A stretch of DNA of 40,048 nt from the NCBI GenBank assembly GCA_015064005.1, contig SVTA01000007.1:1-40048 (forward strand). Direction: 5' to 3'. This document shows positions 32,661 to 40,037 of the stretch, in pieces (the stretch's first letter is position 1; each line of letters starts with the position of its first letter). The notes under the pieces are model-generated. The model had not been told where the DNA came from. It was given only the letters and a program-made list of their open reading frames with translations, and searched no databases. Both the position numbers and the translations under genes were made by a program. Source of the stretch: Oscillospiraceae bacterium. GTDB lineage: Bacteria; Bacillota; Clostridia; Oscillospirales; CAG-272.

Positions 32661-33137
32661 CCCTATTTCACATTTTGCCGTATTTTGTCACATTTGCCCG
32701 TATTGCTATCCAAGGAAACGCGCAAATCCAAAAAGCATCCAAACGGGGGGCGGAAAACAGACCTACAGTGCTTGCTTTTTTGCCGTGCCTCCGTTTCTTC
32801 AACGCGAGGTAAATTTTTTTGTTCATTTTCACAAAAATCAATCTCAAAAAGCACATTTTATGCCAAAAACAAGAGGCCGCCTGTGTGTTTCCCTCCTTTG
32901 GCGGGTGCTTTTTCCGCGTTTCGCAAAAAACGACCATGAAATGCCTTTGCCGATGCCGCAAGCAAGCAAAAACAACCATCCCCGGTCTTTTTTGCGCACA
33001 AATCCATTTAGCTCCATAACGGTATCGAAAAACGACGCGTTTTGTCACCAAGCATCTGTGCCGCGCGCGTAAATCGGTGAGTGTTGGTGGCTATTTTTGT
33101 GGTTTTTGCACAAAAAATAGTTTTTTCGTCAAATTGC
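32661..33137. other. Non-coding gap between divergent units
   Basis: No gene is supported. Open frames on both strands (for example 32668-33051, minus) have no ribosome binding site, odd composition and no recognisable domain. The DNA is rich in A and T runs. A weak stem at 33091-33101 and 33109-33120 precedes TTTTTT, but it is GC-poor. It lies between the polysaccharide promoter and the riboswitch promoter and could hold control sites that I cannot identify. Confidence 0.6.
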
Positions 33138-33166
33138 TTGCAAAGTCGCCGCGACCGTGCTATAAT
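33138..33166 (+). promoter_or_regulatory. Promoter of the cobalamin riboswitch unit
   Basis: TTGCAA (33138-33143) and TATAAT (33161-33166) are 17 bp apart. The first bases of the riboswitch aptamer begin about 20 nt after the -10 box. Confidence 0.8.
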
Positions 33167-33187
33167 GGAGCATGCAAAACAGAATAA

Positions 33188-33346
33188 ACACAGTTCATTG
33201 TGAGGGCTCGCCCTCCATTGTCGGGCACGGCTTCCAAGCCGCTGCTCGGGGATAAGGAAATCGCAGTGCAAATCTGCAGCAACAGCCATTGCCGTAACGC
33301 TCTGCCCTACGGGACAGGCCAAGTCGGAATGCTTATCGTTCTGTGC
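33188..33346 (+). ncRNA. Cobalamin riboswitch aptamer
   Basis: The leader contains a cobalamin-type core: GCAAATCTGC at 33268-33277, CAGCCATTGCCGTAA at 33283-33297 (the conserved GCCACTG-GTAA region of the class) and a B12-box-like AGTCGGAATGCTTATC at 33322-33337. Short arms CACAG (33189-33193) and CTGTG (33341-33345) could close it. A terminator follows at 33431, so control is probably by transcription attenuation: B12 binding would end the transcript. The two genes it controls also point to B12. The match departs from the strict consensus, so the exact borders are approximate. Confidence 0.8.
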
Positions 33347-33430
33347 CTCGTAAAAGGCTCTTGGGCAACTGGGGAGCGGCGGGCTTGCTTTGAAAAGGAT
33401 ACGGCAGGGTATCTCTTTTTTGGCGCGTCA

Positions 33431-33457
33431 GCACCCCTTGAAGGGTGCTTTTATTTT
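33431..33457 (+). terminator. Attenuator hairpin of the riboswitch
   Basis: GCACCC (33431-33436) pairs with GGGTGC (33443-33448) and is followed by TTTTATTTT. It lies 43 nt before the lipoprotein start codon, so it is read before any gene and is best explained as the expression platform. Confidence 0.8.
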
Positions 33458-33499
33458 ATCCTTTTTTGCTATTTTACCGTAGAAGAAAGGAACAACAAC

Positions 33500-33910
33500 A
33501 TGACAAAGCAAATCAAAATCACAGCACTTCTTTTGGTATTGGCAACGCTTTTCTGCCTTGCCGCCTGCAACACCGTTGACGCCACCGGCCTGTGGGAGAA
33601 CGCCACCTATCGGCGGGACGTGACCCTCGGCAAGGGAGCAAAAACCGTGGAGGTGGAGATCAAAGCCGGCGACGATGCCATCACCGTCACCGTCAAAACC
33701 GACGCCGACACCCTTGGCGAGGCGCTGCTGGCCCACGGCCTGATCGAGGGCAAGGACGGTCTCTACACCACGGTCAACGGCATGACGGCGGATTGGAACG
33801 TGGATCAGAGCTACTGGGGCTTTTACAAAAACGGAGAATATATGATGGTAGGCATGGACGATGCCACCATTGCTGACGGAGAACATTACGAGCTTGTCTA
33901 CACAAAATAA
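33500..33910 (+). CDS. DUF4430 (transcobalamin-like C-terminal) lipoprotein
   Basis: This 136-residue lipoprotein has a signal peptide ending in the lipobox CLAAC (Cys23). Residues about 60-134 fit DUF4430, the domain related to the C-terminal part of transcobalamin and intrinsic factor: DADTLGEALLAHGLIEG, YTTVNGMTADWNVDQSYWGF, YKNGEYMMVGMDDATIADGE, YELVYT. In animal proteins this domain covers the bound B12. Here the cobalamin riboswitch in front and the ECF-type membrane protein behind make a role in capturing B12 or a relative at the cell surface likely, though binding is not shown. GAAAGGA precedes the ATG. Longer upstream in-frame starts lie in the riboswitch and are rejected. Confidence 0.88.
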   Translation: MTKQIKITALLLVLATLFCLAACNTVDATGLWENATYRRDVTLGKGAKTVEVEIKAGDDAITVTVKTDADTLGEALLAHGLIEGKDGLYTTVNGMTADWNVDQSYWGFYKNGEYMMVGMDDATIADGEHYELVYTK

Positions 33911-34445
33911 TCGCGCCAATCCCCGCATATACCGGCAAAGGGTGCGGGAAATCTGTATTTTTGCCATGCTCGGCACCTTGATGTTCTGCTCCAAGCTGAT
34001 TATGGAGGCCCTGCCAAACATCCATCTGCTGGGCATGCTGACGATGACCTACACCATTGCCTTTCGACGCAAGGCGCTGATCCCGCTGTACGTATTTGTC
34101 TTTCTCACCGGCCTTTACGCCGGCTTTGCCACCTGGTGGGTGCCCTATCTTTACATCTGGACGGTGCTGTGGGGCATGACGATGCTGCTCCCCCAACGCA
34201 TGCCGGATAGGCTGAAAATGGTGCTTTACCCCATCGTTTGCGGCCTTCACGGCCTGCTTTACGGCGTACTTTACGCACCCGCACAGGCGCTGCTGTTCGG
34301 GCTGAACTGGCAGCAGATGCTGGCGTGGATCGCCTCCGGCTTTTTCTTCGATCTCCTGCACGCCGTCGGAAACGTGGCGGCAGGACTTCTGGTCCTACCC
34401 TTTTCAAGGCTACTGCAAAGGCTGATGCGCCAAGGCGCCCGCTGA
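33861..34445 (+). CDS. ECF transporter S component-like membrane protein
   Basis: This protein of up to 194 residues has about five to six membrane helices (from REICIFAMLGTLMFCSKLIM onward) with a C-terminal helix and basic tail, the size and pattern of ECF S components that bind a vitamin and work with a shared energising module. The ATG overlaps the lipoprotein gene by 50 nt; a TTG at 33894 is an alternative, with GGAG 12 nt upstream. It is co-transcribed with the DUF4430 gene under the cobalamin riboswitch, so cobalamin or a B12 precursor is the likely substrate. No EcfA/EcfT genes are in the window; they would be supplied from elsewhere. Confidence 0.8.
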   Translation: MPPLLTENITSLSTQNNRANPRIYRQRVREICIFAMLGTLMFCSKLIMEALPNIHLLGMLTMTYTIAFRRKALIPLYVFVFLTGLYAGFATWWVPYLYIWTVLWGMTMLLPQRMPDRLKMVLYPIVCGLHGLLYGVLYAPAQALLFGLNWQQMLAWIASGFFFDLLHAVGNVAAGLLVLPFSRLLQRLMRQGAR

Positions 34446-34455
34446 CAGCAAAAAG

Positions 34456-34498
34456 GCCCCGTATGTCGCCAAAAGGCGGCATACGGGGCTTGTTTTAT
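34456..34498. terminator. Bidirectional terminator between convergent genes
   Basis: GCCCCGTATGTCGCC (34456-34470) pairs with GGCGGCATACGGGGC (34475-34489) across an AAAA loop, with one G-U pair. TTGTTTT follows on the plus strand and TTTTTGCTGTC on the minus. It serves the B12 unit and the minus-strand zinc-ribbon gene. Confidence 0.85.
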
Positions 34499-34504
34499 GG
34501 CTTT

Positions 34505-35158
34505 TTATTCCAGCGTCAGCGAGTCGCAATTCAGAAAATCGTGAGCCTCCAGCAGCGACCGTGTGGGCACCAGCTTGGTGGCACCGCAGCGGCGGCAGGT
34601 CACTCGCACGCCCTCGGGCAGGATCTCGGCATCATACTCACACTCCGGCTCTCCCTCTCCTCGCGGGCATTTGCAGTAGATCTTCCCCTCCTCGTCCAGA
34701 TCCCGGATCACGAAGGTCACGATCTCGACCACCTGCGGATCGGTCACCTGCTCCTCGGCCTCTTGGTGCAGCGTCGAAAAGCTCTCAATGCCGCTTTTTT
34801 CCATCATATCAAGGAGCTGCAGCTCGGTGCGGGCCAGCTCCGCCTTCACGTGATTGATCTCGCCCATGACGGCAATATTGATGTCTGAATAGGGACATGG
34901 GAGGGCAAAAAGCTCATCGTTGAAAAAGACGCTTTCGCTCACCGTAAAATGGTGAGGCTTGGGGCAAATGATGCAGGGCACCGTCAGACGCAGCTTCTGC
35001 TCCGGCGCCGGCTCCACCTCCAGATAGCTTTTGCCGCAGGTGCATTTGAGGCGGATCATATTTCCCCTCAGAGCAAAAAGACTGACCGCGCTCATCACGC
35101 CGGTACCACAATGCGGGCAGCGATAAGCAAGGGTGGTTTGCTTGGCATTGAGAACCAT
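34505..35158 (-). CDS. Zinc-ribbon protein of unknown function
   Basis: I do not recognise this 217-residue protein beyond its Cys pairs. YRCPHC (13-18), KCTCG (38-42), PCIICP (61-66), a CKCP segment near 162 and TCRRCG near 188-193 suggest two or three zinc-binding knuckles around a central helical part (HVKAELARTELQLLDMMEKS). The N-terminal half resembles CpXC-type domains. It has no signal or membrane segment. AAGGAGG stands before the ATG. It lies downstream of the foldase gene on the same strand, with a hairpin between the two. Confidence 0.75.
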   Translation of the reverse strand: MVLNAKQTTLAYRCPHCGTGVMSAVSLFALRGNMIRLKCTCGKSYLEVEPAPEQKLRLTVPCIICPKPHHFTVSESVFFNDELFALPCPYSDINIAVMGEINHVKAELARTELQLLDMMEKSGIESFSTLHQEAEEQVTDPQVVEIVTFVIRDLDEEGKIYCKCPRGEGEPECEYDAEILPEGVRVTCRRCGATKLVPTRSLLEAHDFLNCDSLTLE

Positions 35159-35220
35159 ATTCTCCTCCTTGGCATCAAAATGTGCAAATAATATGACCCG
35201 TTTTGGGGGATATCATACAA

Positions 35221-35244
35221 GAGGAGGCACTTTTGTGCCTCCTC
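35221..35244 (-). terminator. GGAGG-type terminator hairpin after the foldase gene
   Basis: GAGGAGGCAC (35221-35230) and its complement (35235-35244) enclose a TTTT loop. It lies 12 nt past the stop codon of the foldase gene on the minus strand. There is no U-tract after the stem. The same type of hairpin ends two other minus-strand genes in this window. Confidence 0.5.
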
Positions 35245-35256
35245 CGGTGGACGGAA

Positions 35257-37071
35257 TCAACCGTCGATCTTCAGCATATTGTTGTTGTTCCACTGAATGC
35301 CGAAGGCCTTCTGCTGACCCTCGTACCAAACCTCGTAGTCGTCGTCAATGAGGTCGTTGCGGCAGTCAATGAACCAAGTCTCCTCGTTGCACTCGCCGGT
35401 GAAGAACATGATGTGGAAGCCGTAGGTGGATTCCACAGCGGCGGGATAGGAGATCTCGTTGTCCACACGGGCGCTGTCAAAGAGCCAGTTCTCGAAGGGA
35501 GCGACCATGTCGCCCTTGGCAACCTCCTCATAGAAGATGTTGCTATCCTCGTTGTACTTCTTGCCGTACTCCTCGAACTTATCCTTGTCGATCACGTAGT
35601 ACTTCTCGCCGTCGTCGTTGGTCTTCTCCTCGATAGCCTTGTCGTCCATCATCTTCTTCAGAACGGCCTTGGCCATCTTCTCGGCGCTGACGGACTCACC
35701 GGACTTGATGATCTCCTCAGCCAGCTTTGCAAGCTCGGTGGGGAGAGAGCCGGTGTTGGTCAGATCCTTGTAGGTAGCGGTCTTCAGCAGGATGTGACCC
35801 ACGTCACGCACCTTGGTGTCGTTTCTGTGGAGGGTCTTGGTGACAATGTAAGCGCCGTAGGTGGAGCTGGCCTTGCTGTAGGTATCCTTCTCCTCGTCGT
35901 AAGCCTTCTTGGTCTCCACAAAGGTGTTGATATCGCCCTCCTTGCGGGTGGCCTCTGCCTTCTCCTCGTCGGTTTCGTCATCCTCGTCGGGAGTGGAGAA
36001 GAGCCAGGAGTCAGCGTCGCTGGGGCTGCTGGGCTTCTCGTAGTTCACCTTGGTGGCAGCATCCATCTTCTTAAGCGCATCAAGATCAGGGGTCTCGGAG
36101 CCTGCGGCTACGGCATCCTCTCTGAAGAAGCCAAGCAGCATGTCGTGGAAGGCCTCCACACTGGAGCACTCCTTGAGCGCATCCATACGGGCCTGGTACT
36201 TTGCCTGCTCCTCCTGATACTTGGCAAGAGCCTCGGCGTTCTTGGTAGCAGCGTCTGCATCCTTGCTGTCTGCAGGGGTGAAGGTAGCCTCAAACTCATA
36301 GCCGATAAAGTTAATGGAAATATCGTAGTCGGCCTTGTTCTTGTCGTAGAACTCCTCAACGCGCTTGTCGGTAGCGCCGTCCTCCAGCTGCTCCAGCTTG
36401 TACTCAGAGTACTTGGAAGCCAGCTGGGAAAGCTCCATCATCTTGCGCACATCCTTGATGCTCACGCCCTTGCCATACTGCATGCTGATGTAGGCATCGG
36501 TGGTGTAGCCGTAGATGGCGGCGTAGGCCTTCAGCAGGTTGATGGCACCGTCGATCTCCTTCACATCGTCCTCGTCCAGCTCCATGCCCATGGCATTGGC
36601 ACACTCACAGAAAATGAGGATGCGCTCTGCCTTAACCTTGGCGGAGGAGGCAAAATAGTCAAACCAGGTCACAACAGTGGTGGCACCGGTGGTCTTATCG
36701 GTGGTCACGCTGTAGTTCTGCAGATGCAGGCTCTTGTTGACATTGATCTTGTCACCGCCGGAGCCGGTGATGTACTGATAATAGCCCTCGTAATTGGTCA
36801 TCCAATCCTGGTACTCGGTATGTACCATGTAGGACATCATCGGTACGGTGATTTCATAGTTTTTGGTCTCAGCAACCAGCTTGCCACGCACGAACACGCC
36901 GCGAGAGCTCATCACGGCAACGGAGGCAAACACGATCAGGAAGGCGAGAACACCGCACAGGATCGAGGTGCCGACCCAAGTAGGCAGCGGCTTCTTAGCC
37001 GCCTTTTTTGCGACGCCGGTTGCCAGCACGCTGTTTGCTCTTTCTTTTTTAGCTCTGTTTCCTTTTCCCAT
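35257..37071 (-). CDS. Membrane-anchored parvulin-type peptidyl-prolyl isomerase
   Basis: This 604-residue protein has a basic N-terminus, one transmembrane helix (about 33-54) and a large extracytoplasmic part. Residues 421-560 look like a PpiC/parvulin rotamase: it starts VRDVGHILLKT and ends with PAAVESTYGFHIMFFTGE, with a helical insert between. Residues 60-250 resemble a SurA/PrsA-type chaperone N-domain (VRGKLVAETKNYEITVPMM). A long acidic linker (about 250-400; for example STPDEDDETDEEKAEA) separates them. PrsA-like foldases help exported proteins fold. There is no lipobox; the anchor is a helix. The ATG has GGTGGATC upstream. Codon use is strongly biased, which suggests high expression. 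Confidence 0.8.
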   Translation of the reverse strand: MGKGNRAKKERANSVLATGVAKKAAKKPLPTWVGTSILCGVLAFLIVFASVAVMSSRGVFVRGKLVAETKNYEITVPMMSYMVHTEYQDWMTNYEGYYQYITGSGGDKINVNKSLHLQNYSVTTDKTTGATTVVTWFDYFASSAKVKAERILIFCECANAMGMELDEDDVKEIDGAINLLKAYAAIYGYTTDAYISMQYGKGVSIKDVRKMMELSQLASKYSEYKLEQLEDGATDKRVEEFYDKNKADYDISINFIGYEFEATFTPADSKDADAATKNAEALAKYQEEQAKYQARMDALKECSSVEAFHDMLLGFFREDAVAAGSETPDLDALKKMDAATKVNYEKPSSPSDADSWLFSTPDEDDETDEEKAEATRKEGDINTFVETKKAYDEEKDTYSKASSTYGAYIVTKTLHRNDTKVRDVGHILLKTATYKDLTNTGSLPTELAKLAEEIIKSGESVSAEKMAKAVLKKMMDDKAIEEKTNDDGEKYYVIDKDKFEEYGKKYNEDSNIFYEEVAKGDMVAPFENWLFDSARVDNEISYPAAVESTYGFHIMFFTGECNEETWFIDCRNDLIDDDYEVWYEGQQKAFGIQWNNNNMLKIDG

Positions 37072-37184
37072 TGTTAGGATCCACCTTTTGATTTGAATTT
37101 TCTATAAAGTAATACAGCTCCTATTGTACACGCAATAAGTGTTGTATCCTTGAACGAAGTGTGAATGAAATTTAAATTTGCCGA

Positions 37185-38867
37185 TCAGATATTCATAATA
37201 ACCGGCAAAATCATCGGCTTGCGGCCGGTTTTGGTAAAGAGGAACTTGGAGAGATCGTCCCGCACGGTGTTTTTCAGGTGCATGCGGTCGAGGTTTTTGC
37301 CCTTACCAAGGCAACGCTCCAAGGATTTTTGCACTACCCGCTTTGCCTCTTCCATCAGCTCCTCGTTCTCGCGCACGTAGACAAAGCCGCGGGAAACGAT
37401 ATCGGGGCCGGAAAGCAAGAGGGAGCTATCCTCATCCACCGTGGCTACCACCACGATGAGGCCGTCCTGTGACAGATGCTTACGGTCACGCAGCACGATG
37501 TTGCCCACGTCACCAACGCCATAGCCATCCACCAGCACTTGGCCGGCAGGCACGGTGCCTGCAAAGCGGGCGCCCTTGCTGTCGATCTCCAGCACCTTTC
37601 CGATCTCGGAGAGGAAGATGTTTTTATCCGGAATGCCCATTTCTCTTGCCAGCTCACGGTTGGCGGCCAAATGCCGATTCTCACCGTGGATGGGCATAAA
37701 GTAACGGGGCTGCGTCAGGGCCTGCATTAGCTTCAGCTCCTCCTGGCAGGCGTGGCCCGACACATGCACGGCAAGGGATGCGTCGTGCAGAACCTCCACG
37801 CCGTTGCGGGAAAGCTCATTGATCACGCGCCCCACCAGCTTTTCGTTGCCGGGAATCGCGCTGGAGGAAAGCACCACCAGATCGCTGCGGCCAAGAGTCA
37901 CTTGGCTGTGCTCCGAGTAGGCCATGCGGTACAGTGCCGACATCGGCTCGCCCTGGCTGCCGGTGGTCACCAGCGTCAGCTGCTCAGGCTTGTAGCGCTT
38001 GATATCGCCAATGTCGATGAGCACATCCTTTGGCACCTTCATATATCCAAGCTCCACCGCCGCGCCCACGATATTCAGCATACTGCGGCCGGTCACAGCC
38101 ACCTTGCGCCCATGCTGCGCGCTGATGTTAATGATCTGCTGCACGCGATGAACGTTGGAGGAAAACGTGGAAATCACGATCCGTTTGGTGGGATTTGTGG
38201 TGAAAATATATTCAAGGGATTTCCCCACCTTCTTTTCCGAGGGGGTAAATCCGGGACGCTCTGCATTGGTTGACTCGCACATCAGCATCAACACACCCTT
38301 GCGCCCCAGCTCGCCAAAGCGAGTGAGATTCATCATTTCGCCCTGAATGGGAGTGATATCCAGCTTGAAATCGCCTGTGTGCACAATGGTGCCAAGAGGG
38401 GTATGAATGGCCAGCGCGCAGGCATCGGCAATCGAATGGTTGACACGAATAAATTCTACGTTGAGACTGCCGGCCCGTATGGTATCACCGGCGCTGACAA
38501 CACGCAGATCCGGATTCCAGGGCAGCGAATGCTCCTCCAGCTTGTTTTTGATGATACCCACCGTCAGCTTGGTGCCGTAAACGGGGGGATTGATGGTGCG
38601 CAGCACGTATGGCAGAGCTCCAATGTGATCCTCGTGACCGTGAGTAAGGAAAATACCCCGCAAACGGTCTTGATTTTGCTCCAAATACGTGACATCCGGA
38701 ATGACCAGATCCACGCCCAGCATATCTTCATCGGGGAATGCAAGACCGCAATCCACCGCGATTATATCGTTTTCATACTCGATAACCGTCAGGTTCTTAC
38801 CTATTTCAGAAAGGCCGCCAAGCGGTATGATGCGCAATTTTCCTTTGTCCTTTTTAATCTTCGGCAT
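37185..38867 (-). CDS. rnj: Ribonuclease J
   Basis: This 560-residue enzyme is a complete RNase J of the metallo-beta-lactamase/beta-CASP group, combining endonuclease and 5'-3' exonuclease activity in mRNA decay and rRNA maturation. The N-terminal LRIIPLGGLSEIGKN (11-25), the metal motif HGHEDH (76-81), HTGDFKLD, the beta-CASP region with STFSSNVHRVQQII and GSQGEP, and HVSGHACQEELKLM with PIHGENRHL are all visible. ATG at 38867 follows AAAGGAGG; ten upstream in-frame codons are not part of the protein. It has a perfect promoter at 39006-39034 and is probably a single-gene unit. Confidence 0.96.
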   Translation of the reverse strand: MPKIKKDKGKLRIIPLGGLSEIGKNLTVIEYENDIIAVDCGLAFPDEDMLGVDLVIPDVTYLEQNQDRLRGIFLTHGHEDHIGALPYVLRTINPPVYGTKLTVGIIKNKLEEHSLPWNPDLRVVSAGDTIRAGSLNVEFIRVNHSIADACALAIHTPLGTIVHTGDFKLDITPIQGEMMNLTRFGELGRKGVLMLMCESTNAERPGFTPSEKKVGKSLEYIFTTNPTKRIVISTFSSNVHRVQQIINISAQHGRKVAVTGRSMLNIVGAAVELGYMKVPKDVLIDIGDIKRYKPEQLTLVTTGSQGEPMSALYRMAYSEHSQVTLGRSDLVVLSSSAIPGNEKLVGRVINELSRNGVEVLHDASLAVHVSGHACQEELKLMQALTQPRYFMPIHGENRHLAANRELAREMGIPDKNIFLSEIGKVLEIDSKGARFAGTVPAGQVLVDGYGVGDVGNIVLRDRKHLSQDGLIVVVATVDEDSSLLLSGPDIVSRGFVYVRENEELMEEAKRVVQKSLERCLGKGKNLDRMHLKNTVRDDLSKFLFTKTGRKPMILPVIMNI

Positions 38868-39005
38868 AAGTCCTCCTTTAATCAAATTTTGCAACAAAAC
38901 GAAGACCCACGAAAAAGCGCAAACGACCCACGCTCTTTCCCGAGCCTTCCGTATTTTTGTTCTAAAAACCGTTCAAAGCGCCTCGGCGCTATATAAACTC
39001 TCCTT

Positions 39006-39034
39006 ATTATACACCATAAAAAGAAATTTGTCAA
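39006..39034 (-). promoter_or_regulatory. Sigma-A promoter of rnj
   Basis: On the minus strand TTGACA (39029-39034) and TATAAT (39006-39011) are 17 bp apart, a perfect consensus promoter. The leader is about 130 nt long. The -35 box begins just 3 nt past the stop codon of the small membrane protein gene upstream. Confidence 0.9.
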
Positions 39035-39037
39035 TAC

Positions 39038-39301
39038 TTAAAGACGCAGTAAAAGCCAAATGATTGCAAAAAAAGCGCCTCCGCAAAAAAGCCCCAGCAG
39101 AAAAGCACCCATACTGCCCCCCAAACGGCGCCGCCGGCGATCCGGGCGCGCTCCCTCGCTCACGATCCGCTCCGCCTCCGCCAGCATATCCACTTCCCCC
39201 GCACAGGGCTTTTCTTGCCGCAGCACGAACCACGCGCTTTCAAAAAGCGCGCTATCCCTGGTTTGTAACACGATCATCTCTCTCTGACATCCTCGCAGCA
39301 T
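39038..39301 (-). CDS. Small C-terminally anchored membrane protein
   Basis: This 87-residue protein is not one I recognise. It has a soluble N-terminal part of about 60 residues, starting MLRGCQREMIVLQTRDSALF, a strongly basic stretch (PDRRRRRLGG) and one C-terminal transmembrane helix (MGAFLLGLFCGGAFFAIIWLL), so it should be a tail-anchored protein with the N-terminus in the cytosol. AAGGAGG at the right distance before the ATG makes it a real gene. The N-terminal 'TRDSALFESAWFVLR' segment resembles small translation-quality or signal-protein leaders only in general look, so I make no functional claim. It lies on the same strand as rnj. Confidence 0.7.
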   Translation of the reverse strand: MLRGCQREMIVLQTRDSALFESAWFVLRQEKPCAGEVDMLAEAERIVSEGARPDRRRRRLGGSMGAFLLGLFCGGAFFAIIWLLLRL

Positions 39302-39449
39302 AAAGCGCCTCCTTCTGTATCCATCTTACGCCGAGCATGATGGACCTTGCTCCATTTTTAGCCGGAAAACCACCGCTTTATGCAGAAAACCTGCCGACGA
39401 GCTTCGCCCTTCTTCTTACAATAATTCCATAAAATTCCATAATTGGTAC

Positions 39450-39478
39450 TTGACAACCATATTTCGACGGTGTATAAT
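39450..39478 (+). promoter_or_regulatory. Sigma-A promoter of the abrB-like gene
   Basis: TTGACA (39450-39455) and TATAAT (39473-39478) are 17 bp apart, a perfect consensus. The start codon is about 40 nt downstream. Confidence 0.9.
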
Positions 39479-39518
39479 AGATACAATGGATCAAATATCG
39501 AAAGGAGTGTCACAAAAT

Positions 39519-39761
39519 ATGAAATCAACCGGTATCACCCGCCAGATCGACGAGCTCGGCCGTCTGGTGCTGCCCAAGGAAATCCGTAAGACCTACGGCA
39601 TCAACGTAAAGGACACACTGGAGATCTTTACCGAGGATGACCGCATTATTCTGAAAAAATACCAGCCCGCCTGCATCTTCTGCGGTGAGGCAAAGGATGC
39701 CAAGCTATTCGAGGGCAAGCGCATCTGCCCCGGCTGCCTCGCCCGTCTGAAGGAGCTTTGA
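39519..39761 (+). CDS. AbrB/SpoVT-type regulator with zinc ribbon
   Basis: This 80-residue protein has an N-terminal SpoVT/AbrB swapped-hairpin DNA-binding domain (GITRQIDELGRLVLPKEIRK, 5-24; then LEIFTEDDRIILKKY) and a C-terminal CIFC (52-55) and CPGC (70-73) pair forming a probable zinc ribbon. Such proteins act as transition-state or growth-phase regulators in Bacillota. AAAGGAG lies before the ATG; an upstream in-frame start overlaps the promoter and is rejected. The strong promoter suggests that it is highly expressed. Target genes cannot be inferred. Confidence 0.93.
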   Translation: MKSTGITRQIDELGRLVLPKEIRKTYGINVKDTLEIFTEDDRIILKKYQPACIFCGEAKDAKLFEGKRICPGCLARLKEL

Positions 39762-39825
39762 GGCAAAAGCCCGTAAAACCGATACCGTTTGCCTACATTT
39801 TGCCAAAAACAAAGGAGAGTGTCAT

Positions 39826-40037
39826 ATGCGCAGTGCCCTTAAGGACACTGCGCGTCGATATAGATCCGCTTGCGCGGATCTTCGATATACGCTGACGCGT
39901 TCGATATGTGCTGACGCACTCGATATGCTCACTGCGTGAGCGCGGATCTATATCATATCGAGCTTGAGCGTAGCGAAAGCATATCGAATTTGCCGCAAGG
40001 CAAATATATCGAGCCGAGCGAAGCGACGGCATATCGA
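39826..40037. repeat. Nested array of hairpins separated by TCGATAT/ATATCGA
   Basis: After a GCGCAGTG/CACTGCGC stem (39828-39835 with 39846-39853), TCGATAT occurs at 39855, 39882, 39901 and 39920, and its complement ATATCGA at 39955, 39981, 40006 and 40031: four left, four right, around a centre near 39940. Between successive copies lie small perfect stems: AGATCCGC (39862-39869 with 39874-39881), ACGC/GCGT, GTGC/GCAC, GCTCAC/GTGAGC (39927-39941) and ATTTGCC/GGCAAAT (39988-40005). ATATAGATCCGC also pairs with GCGGATCTATAT (39942-39953). Transcribed or single-stranded, this could fold into a ladder of short stem loops. AAAGGAG before an ATG at 39826 opens a 37-codon frame, probably fortuitous. 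No protein or known RNA family is recognised. Confidence 0.85.

Noticed and set aside
32668-33051. A 127-codon minus-strand frame before the riboswitch unit
   Set aside because: It has no convincing start signal, very basic and aromatic composition, and no similarity that I recognise; it lies upstream of the polysaccharide promoter.
35203-37077. A long plus-strand open frame of about 620 codons opposite the foldase gene
   Set aside because: It mirrors the minus-strand gene, lacks a ribosome binding site and any recognisable domain, and is explained by the biased codon use of the real gene. Similar mirror frames lie opposite the ABC exporter (2398-4050), the DUF4838 gene (7086-9017) and ugd/GHMP kinase (19014-20750).
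39793-40032. A 79-codon minus-strand frame through the terminal hairpin array
   Set aside because: It is entirely made of the inverted-repeat array, has no ribosome binding site, and its composition reflects the repeat. The 37-codon plus-strand frame at 39826 does have AAAGGAG-ATG, but it too consists only of the array and is not annotated as a gene.
39826-40037. CRISPR array
   Set aside because: The repeated unit is only 7 bp, the right half is its reverse complement, and the intervening bases are palindromes rather than unique spacers. No cas genes are nearby.
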